A stretch of DNA of 64,000 bases. Source: Candidatus Poseidoniaceae archaeon (GTDB lineage: Archaea; Thermoplasmatota; Poseidoniia; Poseidoniales; Poseidoniaceae). The stretch covers positions 34,889 through 98,888 of the forward strand of contig JAOMTZ010000005.1 of assembly GCA_028356125.1 (NCBI GenBank), given 5' to 3'. The notes below the pieces were generated by a model. The model saw only the letters and a list, made by a program, of their open reading frames with translations, had not been told where the DNA came from and did not search any database. Made by a program: the position numbers and the translations under genes. Positions 29,589-39,474 of the stretch are shown piece after piece (within the stretch, counting starts at the first letter, position 1; each line of letters starts with the position of its first letter).

Positions 29589-29657
29589 CCCTGCGATGAT
29601 GAGCGCACTTGAGCGGACTGCTGTTTCAGTGACGAGTGATGGGCGAACTGAGCGGGG
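29589..29657 (+). ncRNA. candidate C/D box sRNA (2'-O-methylation guide)
   Basis: Terminal stem CCCTGC/GCGGGG flanks C box ATGATGA (29596-29602) and D box CTGA (29648-29651). Internal C'-like GTGACGA (29629-29635) and weak D'-like CTGC (29618-29621); 12-nt candidate guide GTGATGGGCGAA abuts box D. Confidence 0.6.
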
Positions 29658-29708
29658 ACCAATCTAACCATCACAACCTTGGTTTAGTCTATCCATTCTG
29701 CCCTAACT

Positions 29709-31094
29709 ATGCAAGCGATGGTGGCGCCTTTAACCCCGCCACCAAAAGGGCTAGCTCTAGCGAGTAAATCTACTACCTGGAGCGTCATATGGAGGATGCT
29801 AGGGATTGTCTTACTCTTGTATGTGACAACCCAAGTAGCGATATTGATATTGTACGGAATGATCGAAGGTGACTCCGCATTGTCGATTTGTGCTATGATA
29901 TTCTTAGTACCACTGTTACTATTATTCACATATGTTAGAAGACCTAAAATTACTCATGTTGTAATGGCAGCCCCTGACTCAACAGACGGTGCCCTCCAGC
30001 ACAGCCTTCCTGATTCCAGAATGTTGTTTACACCAGTTCCCACTAGATTTTCTCACCATTTAATCAGAGACTCCCCCCCACTAGAAATGCCACCGACATC
30101 GACACTATGGACTGTTTTCTGCATCACTGTCCTCGCTGCATTCTTAGGATTGCTACCTGTCATGTTGAGTGATGATCCGATCTGGATTTTACTCGCCGTT
30201 CTGGTAGGGGTACCTGCTTGGCTGTTCGGATTCTCACTTCCAGTCCATGCATGGTGGGCATTCTCGACTAGGCACTTCCAATTAATGACGACGAAGAGAG
30301 ATGGCGAACAGATGCTTGTCGCAGGTATGCTTTCCACAATACCCGCTATTGTAATCAACTCCTTACTATTTCCACTGATGCTACTAATAATAGGCATTGA
30401 ATCAATGGAACCAGGGTCTCTAGGAGAATTCCTTATCCTCACAATTAGCGCACCAGTTGGGGAGGAATTGTGTAAAGCCGCATTTGTATTGAGCCTATAC
30501 AAATTGATTGATTCTCCGAAACGAGGATTTCAAATTGGTTTTTCAGTGGGCCTCGGCTTCGCATTACTTGAGAATTTACAGTACATCATGTTGTCACTAG
30601 GTGGAGGAGAATACGCCGCAATATCGTATTCTATGACTACAGTTATCCGAGGTATTGGTTCAATCCCTGGACATGCTTTTTGGACAGGTTTATCCGGAGT
30701 ATCAATAGGGTGGTATCTTTGTACAAAGCGCGGAATATCTGGCGATAAGATTCAGAATGATGATACACAATGGGTAGTTTTCGATGGAGATACGGGTCAG
30801 TTAGTAAATACTCAAAGAGAATTGACTAATATTGGAAAAACCGTAAGAGGATGGTTGTACAAGCCTTACGACAAGGTTTGGAGTTTACCTAGATCTCCAC
30901 TAGTAGGAATACCACTTGCAATCTTTGGACATGCTGCTTGGAACGGGAGTAGTTGGCTTGTATCTTGGCTATTCAGTGAAACCGATATTGTAGTACAGTT
31001 TTTGGCCAGCATTACATGGATTATTGTGATGGTAGTGGGTTTATGGATAATCGGAAGAGAAATCCTAGCAGCTGTAATGCACCTGCCTTCTTAG
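29709..31094 (+). CDS. PrsW-family intramembrane metalloprotease-like protein
   Basis: APVGEELCKAAFV (EExxK), GFALLENLQYI, SIPGHAFWTG and FGHAAWNGSS motifs in a multi-TM protein. Confidence 0.8.
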   Translation: MQAMVAPLTPPPKGLALASKSTTWSVIWRMLGIVLLLYVTTQVAILILYGMIEGDSALSICAMIFLVPLLLLFTYVRRPKITHVVMAAPDSTDGALQHSLPDSRMLFTPVPTRFSHHLIRDSPPLEMPPTSTLWTVFCITVLAAFLGLLPVMLSDDPIWILLAVLVGVPAWLFGFSLPVHAWWAFSTRHFQLMTTKRDGEQMLVAGMLSTIPAIVINSLLFPLMLLIIGIESMEPGSLGEFLILTISAPVGEELCKAAFVLSLYKLIDSPKRGFQIGFSVGLGFALLENLQYIMLSLGGGEYAAISYSMTTVIRGIGSIPGHAFWTGLSGVSIGWYLCTKRGISGDKIQNDDTQWVVFDGDTGQLVNTQRELTNIGKTVRGWLYKPYDKVWSLPRSPLVGIPLAIFGHAAWNGSSWLVSWLFSETDIVVQFLASITWIIVMVVGLWIIGREILAAVMHLPS

Positions 31095-31181
31095 CACCTC
31101 ATTCCAATGTATGTGTCCTAAAGCAGATTATAGGGGCAAATTATAGACGGTGATTATCGTGGGAAGTAAAGAGGCTGACTG

Positions 31182-31922
31182 ATGATGGACATCATGCAAC
31201 CAGGTTTGACCGAGGGCAATCTCTTGGTTACGTTCGGTATTGTTAGCGTCCTAGTACTCATTTCAGAAAAATACCGAGTCTTAGACAGGCTTGGAGTATA
31301 TGCCGCAGCCGCTCTCGGACTTGTGGTGGGTGGATTAGGCCACTGGACATGGTTGGTCATTCTTCTTGGATTCTTAGGAACATCACACAAAGCCACCAAG
31401 TGGAGATTTGATGAAAAGACAGCTAAGGGATTGTCTGAATCCAGTGATGGTCACAGGAGTTGGGGTAATGTCGTAGCTAATGGCGGGCTCCCTGGACTTG
31501 TTGCAATCATATCTTGGTTGCTTGGAGACCACGAAAACGGCCTATGGATTTTCGCAGCATCTGTTGCTGTTGCCGCATCGGATACTTTCGCATCTGAAAT
31601 TGGTTGCCTAGATGAAAGAGTAAGAATGATCACAACCATGAAAAAATGTGAACCAGGCCTAAACGGAGGTTTCTCTCCTAATGGACAAATGGCTGCTTTT
31701 GTAGGCTCATCTATTATTGCAGTTCTAGCATTTTTATCAGACCAGGACGTCGAATTAGCAATACTTGTAGCAGTTATTGGGTGGCTTGGATGCCAAGTGG
31801 ATAGTTTTCTAGGCGCATTACTAGAGAACAGAGGTCTGATGACTAAAGGGACCGTTAACGCAGCAGCAATTACCTCCGGTATTATTGCAATGTGGTTGTA
31901 TCTTGGAAGCCCACATCTATGA
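31182..31922 (+). CDS. DUF92 / TIGR00297-like integral membrane protein (VTE5/VTE6-like kinase family)
   Basis: NGGLPGLVAI, AASDTFASEIG, NGGFSPNGQMAAFVGS, GCQVDSFLGALLENRG motifs. Confidence 0.75.
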   Translation: MMDIMQPGLTEGNLLVTFGIVSVLVLISEKYRVLDRLGVYAAAALGLVVGGLGHWTWLVILLGFLGTSHKATKWRFDEKTAKGLSESSDGHRSWGNVVANGGLPGLVAIISWLLGDHENGLWIFAASVAVAASDTFASEIGCLDERVRMITTMKKCEPGLNGGFSPNGQMAAFVGSSIIAVLAFLSDQDVELAILVAVIGWLGCQVDSFLGALLENRGLMTKGTVNAAAITSGIIAMWLYLGSPHL

Positions 31923-31958
31923 TGTGGTTTCTTCAACTCCTAGTGCTTGGGGTATTAC

Positions 31959-34280
31959 ATGCAGAGGAGGTGGATTGCACTTTTCGCACTATTGTGCTTC
32001 ATGATTCCTTCCTTCACGTCTATGGTGACAAATGCATCAGCAAATAACGAAACATATGAAGCGGGATTCGTTGAATGGGATATCAATAACATCCACCAAA
32101 TTTACCTCAGTGGCGATGATGATGATGATGTCAATCTAACACGTGATTATCAAGGTGCATCTATGGGTGACGTATTGATTAGTTCTGGACGCAGCGCTTC
32201 TATTGGCCCATTATCCATGCCTCCTTTAGAGATGGGGTTCAATGGAACATTCAACATCTCAACCTACATTGCGGCATACATGCAAGTAGGATCGGGGATT
32301 TCGTGGCTACAGTGCAAGACAAGTAATCCTGTAACAATAGATACTCAAGTTCAAATCGGAGATTTCTCATACTTCGGAACAGTTGTTGATTATGTCTGGG
32401 AATCATCTTCTGACGCACACAATATGAGTACTCAAATCTCAATGGGTAATATTACTGCTAGAGAAGGGGACATTATCACTTACTCAATGTCTGCTTCGAC
32501 AAATTGCCCTAACAACATAAACCTCGAGTGGGGAGGTTCGAATCAATTCAGTGGAGGAATTGTAATTCAGGGAGATTTATTTTCTCCTGAATTCGAGGTC
32601 ACTGTTGATGATTCAAAATTAGCTCACATTCAGATGGTTGCGACTCTACCCTGGGGATTCGATGATTTAGATGAAGATTTTACTTCGATGAATATCTATG
32701 GTCCTGTTCAGCCAGATGAAAAAAGAATATACGACGACGATATGCGTCCTGAAGGATTCACTGCAACCAGCACATATGTCGAAAGAACTGATGACATGGG
32801 AAGGCCATCAAAAGTATTCACTGGTAAAAACAAATTGCCAGCAGGTGATAACGTCCTGATTGTCTGTCTCAAGACAGTAGATACACAAACTACTGGAATC
32901 GCAGGTAAAAACTGTGACCATGCTGGAATTATTAGATTTAATGTAGAAGAGGATGCTGATCCAATAGCTAGTGCATTCCTATGGCTTTCAATATCTGGTT
33001 TTGTTGCAGTAATAGCATATCTTTTCGCCCTGATAAGACAAGGAATTTTACTACCGTTACCATTGATTGGTGCACTTATAGTGATGGCTATGTTGATGAT
33101 TCCATTAGCCAGTGACATACCGGACTTAGGCGGTGAATCTATTGTCGAAGATGATGCGAGAGCACCATCATTCATACTTCACCAGAATGGTAACAAATCA
33201 TCTATATCTCTTGATGAATTACTTGACGGGAAAGAAGCCGTAATAATCGGTATCACATTACCCGCATCAAGTAATGCGGTTGACCAAACTAACCAGATTC
33301 AAATTGCAATGGACAGGCTGGATGGCAGAGTAAGTGCTGTCCAAGTTGTAACTGGGGAAAATGTAAGAATGGATGATTTAGATACAATAGCAGGAATTAC
33401 AAATGCATCTTGGCCGATATTGATTGATGATGGCGAAAGTAGATTTGCCAGTCGAATGCCTTTAGGAGTTTCAGATTCGATTGTAATCATAGATTCATCT
33501 GGCCATGTTACTTATTCAGCAAGTGGAACAACAAATGCTGAAAACTTAGTCGATGCTGTAGATGAGATCGGCTTAGGAGGACAACAATCCATCTTCTCAA
33601 CTCTAGAATTATTCTGGGGACCCGGATTAGCGATGCTATTTGTAGCGCTTCCTAGAAAGACATATGATGCACCTGAAGAGTCATTTATTCCAGGTGCGCT
33701 ATGGGGAAGTGTAGCACTTGCAGGAGGAGTTGGTTTCCTCATGGTAAATTCAATTTCACTAATCATGTCATTTATTCCAGGAGACAATGACTTACGAACT
33801 TGGGCAGACATAGCATTGATTGTTTGGTTTGTTAGTGCTGCAATTAGGGCAGCAATGAGTGGAACTCCATGGGAAATCCGATTTGTTTCTAAGCGAATCC
33901 ATAATCTATATTCTAAGGCATTCAGGGAATGGAGAGACATTGAAGATGTAGAGAGAGATCTTCTGATTGGATTTTGGATGGGTTGGTTTATCTGGCTAGC
34001 AAACCCTGCATTGCTATCTCAAGGAGTGGCTGCATTGACCATGATAGGAGGCATCAATTACGTGTTCGGACCATTCATGCTAGTCATACATACTTTGATG
34101 GCAGGAATACTCACACTTATCATCAGATTTGTTGCTTCATGGGGAGGCCCTATTTCCCGTACATTTGGCTCATATGGCTCCGGTCCATTCTCTGAAGCTC
34201 TCGGATGGGCCCTGATACCAATTTCACTTTGGGCTTTGGCTAACATAATCATTAACGCATCCAATGTTGGAATAATTTGA
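31959..34280 (+). CDS. secreted/membrane protein with thioredoxin-like (AhpC/TSA-type) segment and C-terminal multi-TM domain
   Basis: Signal peptide; ITLPASSNAVDQTNQIQIAMDRL...SDSIVIIDSSGHVTYSASG resembles peroxiredoxin-like folds; C-terminal TM helices. Confidence 0.55.
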   Translation: MQRRWIALFALLCFMIPSFTSMVTNASANNETYEAGFVEWDINNIHQIYLSGDDDDDVNLTRDYQGASMGDVLISSGRSASIGPLSMPPLEMGFNGTFNISTYIAAYMQVGSGISWLQCKTSNPVTIDTQVQIGDFSYFGTVVDYVWESSSDAHNMSTQISMGNITAREGDIITYSMSASTNCPNNINLEWGGSNQFSGGIVIQGDLFSPEFEVTVDDSKLAHIQMVATLPWGFDDLDEDFTSMNIYGPVQPDEKRIYDDDMRPEGFTATSTYVERTDDMGRPSKVFTGKNKLPAGDNVLIVCLKTVDTQTTGIAGKNCDHAGIIRFNVEEDADPIASAFLWLSISGFVAVIAYLFALIRQGILLPLPLIGALIVMAMLMIPLASDIPDLGGESIVEDDARAPSFILHQNGNKSSISLDELLDGKEAVIIGITLPASSNAVDQTNQIQIAMDRLDGRVSAVQVVTGENVRMDDLDTIAGITNASWPILIDDGESRFASRMPLGVSDSIVIIDSSGHVTYSASGTTNAENLVDAVDEIGLGGQQSIFSTLELFWGPGLAMLFVALPRKTYDAPEESFIPGALWGSVALAGGVGFLMVNSISLIMSFIPGDNDLRTWADIALIVWFVSAAIRAAMSGTPWEIRFVSKRIHNLYSKAFREWRDIEDVERDLLIGFWMGWFIWLANPALLSQGVAALTMIGGINYVFGPFMLVIHTLMAGILTLIIRFVASWGGPISRTFGSYGSGPFSEALGWALIPISLWALANIIINASNVGII

Positions 34281-34289
34281 GTGTTGAAC

Positions 34290-35027
34290 ATGGCAAGACA
34301 AATTCCTAGGGGCCATCTTCCATTTCCTATGCCTGAAAGAAGTCATGCGCTGGTGCAGGAATGGAGAGACCTAACCTTCATGCATTGGGAAGTAGAGCCT
34401 GAGGCTCTGATGCCTCATATTCCTAAAGGGCTGGAAATAGATTTATTCCAAGGTAAGGCATATGTCGGAACGATTCCATTTGTGATGAAGAATGTAAGGC
34501 CAAGAATGCTACCTTCTTTACCCGGAGTGTCCACTTTCCCCGAGTTTAATATTCGCACATATGTTACAAAAAATGGCAAGCCGGGTGTTCTTTTTATCAC
34601 CCTAGATGCTCAAAGTAGAATCACTTGCTGGCATGCTCCTAGATCTTATGGTCTCCCATATAGGTATGCGAAATGCAAACTTAATGCTAGTAATGAGAAA
34701 TATTCTTGGAAATCACGCAGAACTAGTGATGGAGTAGAATTAGAAGGAGAATGTGAGATACATGGAGAGAGTAGAGTTGCAGAAAAGAACTCGCTTGAGT
34801 ATTTCCTTTTCGAAAGATATTCACTCTACACCGAACACAAGGGTAAATTGCACATGGCATACACCTTACATGCCCCTTGGGTGTTCAAAGATGGAACTGC
34901 AAAGATAATCAAAAACACTCTAACTGAATCATATGGATTGGGAATTGATGTCATGAATCCTCAGCATGTCCACGCTTCAGAAGGTGTTTACGTCCAGACT
35001 TGGCCGATAGAGGAAGTGGTTTCATGA
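34290..35027 (+). CDS. DUF2071 (YqjF-like) family protein
   Basis: LTFMHWEVEPEALMPHIPKGLEIDLFQGKAYVGTIPF, FPEFNIRTYV, HVHASEGVYVQTWP. Confidence 0.85.
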   Translation: MARQIPRGHLPFPMPERSHALVQEWRDLTFMHWEVEPEALMPHIPKGLEIDLFQGKAYVGTIPFVMKNVRPRMLPSLPGVSTFPEFNIRTYVTKNGKPGVLFITLDAQSRITCWHAPRSYGLPYRYAKCKLNASNEKYSWKSRRTSDGVELEGECEIHGESRVAEKNSLEYFLFERYSLYTEHKGKLHMAYTLHAPWVFKDGTAKIIKNTLTESYGLGIDVMNPQHVHASEGVYVQTWPIEEVVS

Positions 35028-35407
35028 GCGATAGAGACTTCTTGTTACTAGACGGCGATTGTGGACTATGTCACAGATTAGCGACTTTCATCGACAAACG
35101 CTTAGCTAAAGGTCAAGACTTAGGATACCGTCCAATTCTATCAGATGATGCCCAAGTGATGATTGCTAATTTTCCTGAAAAACAGCAGAATGCAGATTCT
35201 GTCTATCTACTAAGAAACGGGAAATCGTATATTCGTTCTGCCGCTGGAATCAGATGCCTACTATACATGAGATGGTATTACTCAATGTGGTTTCCCATTT
35301 TGTGGATTATACCTCTGCCGATTCGAGACATTGGATATCGTATTATTGCCAAATATAGGCATAAATTCTTCAAAAAACCAGCAACTTGCCTGTTCAGAGT
35401 AGATTGA
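35024..35407 (+). CDS. DCC-family (DUF393) thiol-disulfide oxidoreductase-like protein
   Basis: LLLDGDCGLCHRLATFI motif; ATGA overlap with upstream gene. Confidence 0.88.
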   Translation: MSDRDFLLLDGDCGLCHRLATFIDKRLAKGQDLGYRPILSDDAQVMIANFPEKQQNADSVYLLRNGKSYIRSAAGIRCLLYMRWYYSMWFPILWIIPLPIRDIGYRIIAKYRHKFFKKPATCLFRVD

Positions 35408-35462
35408 TGATACAGCCTTCAGAAAACAATAGGCTAAGTATGATGCTTATTTTCTTACAATC

Positions 35463-35972
35463 ATGAAGGGAGTTGCCATTGTTGCCATTTTGCTTGCAGT
35501 TATTGCTAGTCCAGCAGTTAATGCTAGTCCTGCGGATTCATCTCATGCAGTAAATCCAGATACGATAATAACGGTAGATAGCACCAATTTGAGATTCAGC
35601 CCCTCTACTGTAACCATCGAAGAAGGAGATGCTGTGCGCTTCTTTTGGGATGGACAGATTCTCCCCCACAATGCTGTTGACGACAATGAGACATTTGACT
35701 CAGGTGACACAAAAACTGACGAAGACTACAGGTTCATATTCATCCAAGGACTTAATGGCACATTCGAATATTATTGTGAGCCTCACAGAAGTTTAGGCAT
35801 GGTAGGGCAAATAATAGTCAACCCTGCTCCTGTAGTAATGGAAAATAATACTACTGAAGAACCGGTAATCGAAGTAGAAGATGAAGATGATTCATTTATG
35901 CCATTCTTATCTTTTCATACAATGTCTATTGCAATAATGATTGCAGCGATCATTAGAACAAAAGAAGATTAA
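35463..35972 (+). CDS. membrane-anchored plastocyanin-like cupredoxin
   Basis: LRFSPSTVTIEEGDAVRFFW, LPHNAV and YYCEPHRSLGMVGQI (type-1 Cu ligands H, C, H, M); signal peptide and C-terminal TM. Confidence 0.88.
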   Translation: MKGVAIVAILLAVIASPAVNASPADSSHAVNPDTIITVDSTNLRFSPSTVTIEEGDAVRFFWDGQILPHNAVDDNETFDSGDTKTDEDYRFIFIQGLNGTFEYYCEPHRSLGMVGQIIVNPAPVVMENNTTEEPVIEVEDEDDSFMPFLSFHTMSIAIMIAAIIRTKED

Positions 35973-37702
35973 ATGATTTCACTGGCTTCTAGAACCGGTC
36001 TTTTCAAACTAGGTGAGAAGTCTACTAACTTCACCCACATTTTGATATTATCACCTTCACGGAGAGATAAGATCTGTTCGTCAAATGATACTGGAACTTT
36101 GACCACTCCGACATAAGGTCCTCCATCAATCAGTCCGTGGACAGATTGCCCGCCTCGATAGACAGGATCTCCTAGTAGAGTTCTTTCCATTGACTTAACC
36201 CTTAGATTAACTAAGTATTCACTAACTTGTTTATTCATTAATTCTCTACGTTCACTTGAGAACCTAGCACCTTCCATTTCAACAATCAATTGTTCAAACT
36301 CAGTATCAATACCATCGGTCAATTCTACATTAGATGCATTACTTCCTGAATGGACGACCTCTTCATTAACATCCTCTGATTCATCAGAAACATTTGCAGA
36401 ATCTTCATCTTCCCAAAACTGTTCCAAGTTAGTTGCCAATGCTTTGTAGGCTTCATCAAATGTATCTACACAGGTAGTTAACATTCCTGTTTCAACCATT
36501 TCTCCGACCCACCAGACATCTCCCCAATCGGAAACTTGTACTGTGAATCTTGTATCAGATAACCACCGCCCAACACCTAAAATGGAGTCATTTACAAGGA
36601 ATGTTCCGTCTAGTCTGATTTCTTTCTTGGTGGAATCTTTTACCCTGATTACTCTACCTGGGCCTGAAAAGTTTTCAGTAATGATTTCTTCATCGATTTC
36701 TTCATCGATTTCTTCCATCACCGAATCAATTTCAGATAGTTCACCTTCCATTGATTGGTCTTCAATTCCGATTCCAAGGTGATTCCATAAGCGGTACAAT
36801 TCAGCGGTATCTAAAGTACCATCTCCATCTGTATCAAACTCTTTGATTGAGTCTTTTACGATGAATAAAGGCACCGTCATTCCAGTTGCAGCCGATAATG
36901 CACCAGCTATTTCCACAGGATCGAGTTTACCGTCTTTATTGAAATCACCAAGTTCAATCAGTGACTCTGGAGTTAGGTTTCTTTGACGAATCTGTTTTGA
37001 AAGTTGATCCATTACTACATTTCCAGCAACTTCTGTTGCCGTTTCACCTTGTTCGTTAGTAGGAAGTGCTGCATTCAGATTGTATTTGCCTTGTTCAACA
37101 TTTTGTCGTAACTTCTCTTTGCCTTGTTCGCGTAACTCTTCAGCACGTTCAATTGCTCTTTCTCGGCCTTTCTTTACAATCTTGGATGCACCAACGGCTC
37201 CCAAACCACCTGCTGTAACAAGTGCGCCTAATTGCAGACCTTTTTTGGCGAGGTCAGAATTATGTAGCGCTTCGATTTTTTGAGTTTTAGAACCGCTATC
37301 AATACCGTATGCACTCGCAACAATATCTAATTCTGAAGTTTCTAAGTCCTCCAGTTTCTTTCCACCACGGACTTCAGAAACAACTCTAGACATAATCTGA
37401 TTTGATTGGTCATTGTATTGTGCTGCACGGCCCTGAACCTGTTCTCCTGCACCGTGTAATTCATTAGCACTCCACTTCCATTCCCCTGAAGAGTCTTGTT
37501 TGAGTACCATATTGCCTTGAGCAGTACTTGCAGCACCTCCGGCTGCAGAAACTAGCCCGCCAAAAATAAGGCCACAGATCCCTAAACCGCAGCAACTCGA
37601 ACCTAATCCTTCGATTCCTACCATTGTGAAAATTAATCCTAAAAAGACTAGACCTCCACTGACCATCTGTGTTGCAGCCTGGGCACTAACTCCTTCGGAC
37701 AT
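35969..37702 (-). CDS. membrane protein with paired EF-hands and uncharacterised C-terminal domain
   Basis: GDFNKDGKLDPVEI and EFDTDGDGTLDTAEL EF-hand loops; N-terminal hydrophobic segment. Confidence 0.65.
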   Translation of the reverse strand: MSEGVSAQAATQMVSGGLVFLGLIFTMVGIEGLGSSCCGLGICGLIFGGLVSAAGGAASTAQGNMVLKQDSSGEWKWSANELHGAGEQVQGRAAQYNDQSNQIMSRVVSEVRGGKKLEDLETSELDIVASAYGIDSGSKTQKIEALHNSDLAKKGLQLGALVTAGGLGAVGASKIVKKGRERAIERAEELREQGKEKLRQNVEQGKYNLNAALPTNEQGETATEVAGNVVMDQLSKQIRQRNLTPESLIELGDFNKDGKLDPVEIAGALSAATGMTVPLFIVKDSIKEFDTDGDGTLDTAELYRLWNHLGIGIEDQSMEGELSEIDSVMEEIDEEIDEEIITENFSGPGRVIRVKDSTKKEIRLDGTFLVNDSILGVGRWLSDTRFTVQVSDWGDVWWVGEMVETGMLTTCVDTFDEAYKALATNLEQFWEDEDSANVSDESEDVNEEVVHSGSNASNVELTDGIDTEFEQLIVEMEGARFSSERRELMNKQVSEYLVNLRVKSMERTLLGDPVYRGGQSVHGLIDGGPYVGVVKVPVSFDEQILSLREGDNIKMWVKLVDFSPSLKRPVLEASEII

Positions 37703-37741
37703 AGACCTACGATGATAAGCGACCTCAATAAATTGTGGGCG

Positions 37742-38995
37742 TCACGGCCATTTAGGACGTGGCCAGTCTTTTGGCTCACCATGTGTCCAAGAGATTGTAC
37801 AAAGCGCAGTCTCTATTTGTGAAATTTGAGTGTATCCTCGCTCTATTTGTATTCTGAAAAGCCAGTCTTTCAAACGTCCAAGTTTGATTCCTGGTTCTAA
37901 TCCCGTTTTAGACATCAACCAACTACCATCTATCAGACAAGATATATCTGTTGGGTAATCTAGTGATTTAACCAAGTCTGAAATGTCAGCACCAATAGCC
38001 TCCATCAAGGAGATATGAGTCTTTACTTCGTCTCCGAGTTGGTTTCTATATATTCTTAAATCATACTTATCTGGAGTCTTGTGCAATAGGAAATGTAACA
38101 ATTTTGTCCTTCCAATTACTTTATTTGAACACTTAAAACGATTCAATAGCGAAGAAACTTCATCCAATTTAAGATAAGTGAAAAGCATTGCAATTCTAGC
38201 TTCCAAATCTTCTGGAAGTTTTTCTATTAAACCAAATATCTCTTTGGCGAATGGATAGCCGAATATGGCCGAAAGAACTCCGTCATCATTCATTCTTGAA
38301 AGTATGACATGCGCATTTTTACCGACTATTATCCTCTCTAACTCATTCCAAACTCGTTCTATTGAAACAAGTCCGAGCATTGCTCGGTTGTCGATTAATG
38401 CAGAAGATAAGTCATTATCGGGATACCAAACTCCTTTCTCCTGACGATCCATGAAACGATAAGCGCGCATTATTCGTAAACCATCTTCGGATAGCCTTTG
38501 TTTTGCCTCACCAACTGCCCTCAAGATACCTGAATCTAAGTCTACTTTACCGTTAAAGGGGTCATGTAAGAGCCCCCTGGCACAATCATATGCCATTGAA
38601 TTCATTGTGAAATCCCGGCGTGAAAGGTCGACTGAAAGACTTGTACCCCACTCAACTGCGTCAGGCCTCCTCCCATCACCATAGCCTGTTTCAGTACGCA
38701 ATGTAGTAACTTCAAACATAGATTTACCACTCTTTACGGTGATGGTACCATACCTTTCTCCCGTCGGTATGGTGTCGCCAAATGATTCGATAACTTGCTG
38801 TGGAGTTGCATCTGTGCAAATATCATAATCTGTTGGAATCTTTCCAAGAATACAATCTCTTACTGAGCCACCAACTACCCAAGCGCCAAATCCTCCGGCA
38901 CAAAGCACGTCTAAAACGTGCACTAAATCCTCATTTTGAGGAATTAAACCATGCATTTCGATGCCTGGGTCATCGGCGGCTCTGCCCTCCTCCAT
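37742..38995 (-). CDS. class II (bacterial-type) CCA-adding tRNA nucleotidyltransferase / poly(A) polymerase family
   Basis: VVGGSVRDCILG, PTDYDICTDATP, SRRDFTMNSMAYD, SEDGLRIMRAYRF: class II nucleotidyltransferase motifs. Confidence 0.9.
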   Translation of the reverse strand: MEEGRAADDPGIEMHGLIPQNEDLVHVLDVLCAGGFGAWVVGGSVRDCILGKIPTDYDICTDATPQQVIESFGDTIPTGERYGTITVKSGKSMFEVTTLRTETGYGDGRRPDAVEWGTSLSVDLSRRDFTMNSMAYDCARGLLHDPFNGKVDLDSGILRAVGEAKQRLSEDGLRIMRAYRFMDRQEKGVWYPDNDLSSALIDNRAMLGLVSIERVWNELERIIVGKNAHVILSRMNDDGVLSAIFGYPFAKEIFGLIEKLPEDLEARIAMLFTYLKLDEVSSLLNRFKCSNKVIGRTKLLHFLLHKTPDKYDLRIYRNQLGDEVKTHISLMEAIGADISDLVKSLDYPTDISCLIDGSWLMSKTGLEPGIKLGRLKDWLFRIQIERGYTQISQIETALCTISWTHGEPKDWPRPKWP

Positions 38996-39054
38996 GTTTT
39001 TGTCACGCTCACCCTTTCCAAAGCATTATCCCAAATATCGCCTTGGATAGGCCT

Positions 39055-39474
39055 ATGTCATGGGAAGCAGACGATGTCACATTAGTTGCTTTAGATTGGT
39101 TAAAGCCCCATGAAGAAATCAAAACTAGGAACAGGGATAAGTTGCTAGACATGACAAAAAGGTGGGGTGGTTTTACCAAACCATTACTGGTAGATTCTGA
39201 AACCGGAGCCATCTTAGATGGACATCACCGCCATTCAGTGGCAATATCATTGGAACTCAAAAGAGTTCCAGTGATTCTAATAAATTATCTCCAGGATGAA
39301 GAGATAACTGTGGATGTATGGCCGGGCTGTGGACTTGATAGTATCTCTAAGGATGACGTAATAGCAATGAGTCTTAGCGGAAACTTATACTCCGCAAAAA
39401 CTAGTAAACACACTATAGCTAATCACATGCCACCGATTCACATCTTACTGGAAGAACTTGAGAAAAATGAGTGA
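39055..39474 (+). CDS. ParB/SerK-like domain protein
   Basis: LVALDWLKPHEEI, KPLLVDSETGAILDGHHRHSVAI. ATG 39055 is the likely start; the N-terminal ORF-track extension overlaps the divergent CCA gene. Confidence 0.75.
   Translation: MSWEADDVTLVALDWLKPHEEIKTRNRDKLLDMTKRWGGFTKPLLVDSETGAILDGHHRHSVAISLELKRVPVILINYLQDEEITVDVWPGCGLDSISKDDVIAMSLSGNLYSAKTSKHTIANHMPPIHILLEELEKNE

Noticed and set aside
38800-39054. N-terminal extension of the ParB-like ORF in the track
   Set aside because: Antisense to the start of the CCA gene; domain homology begins at ATG 39055.
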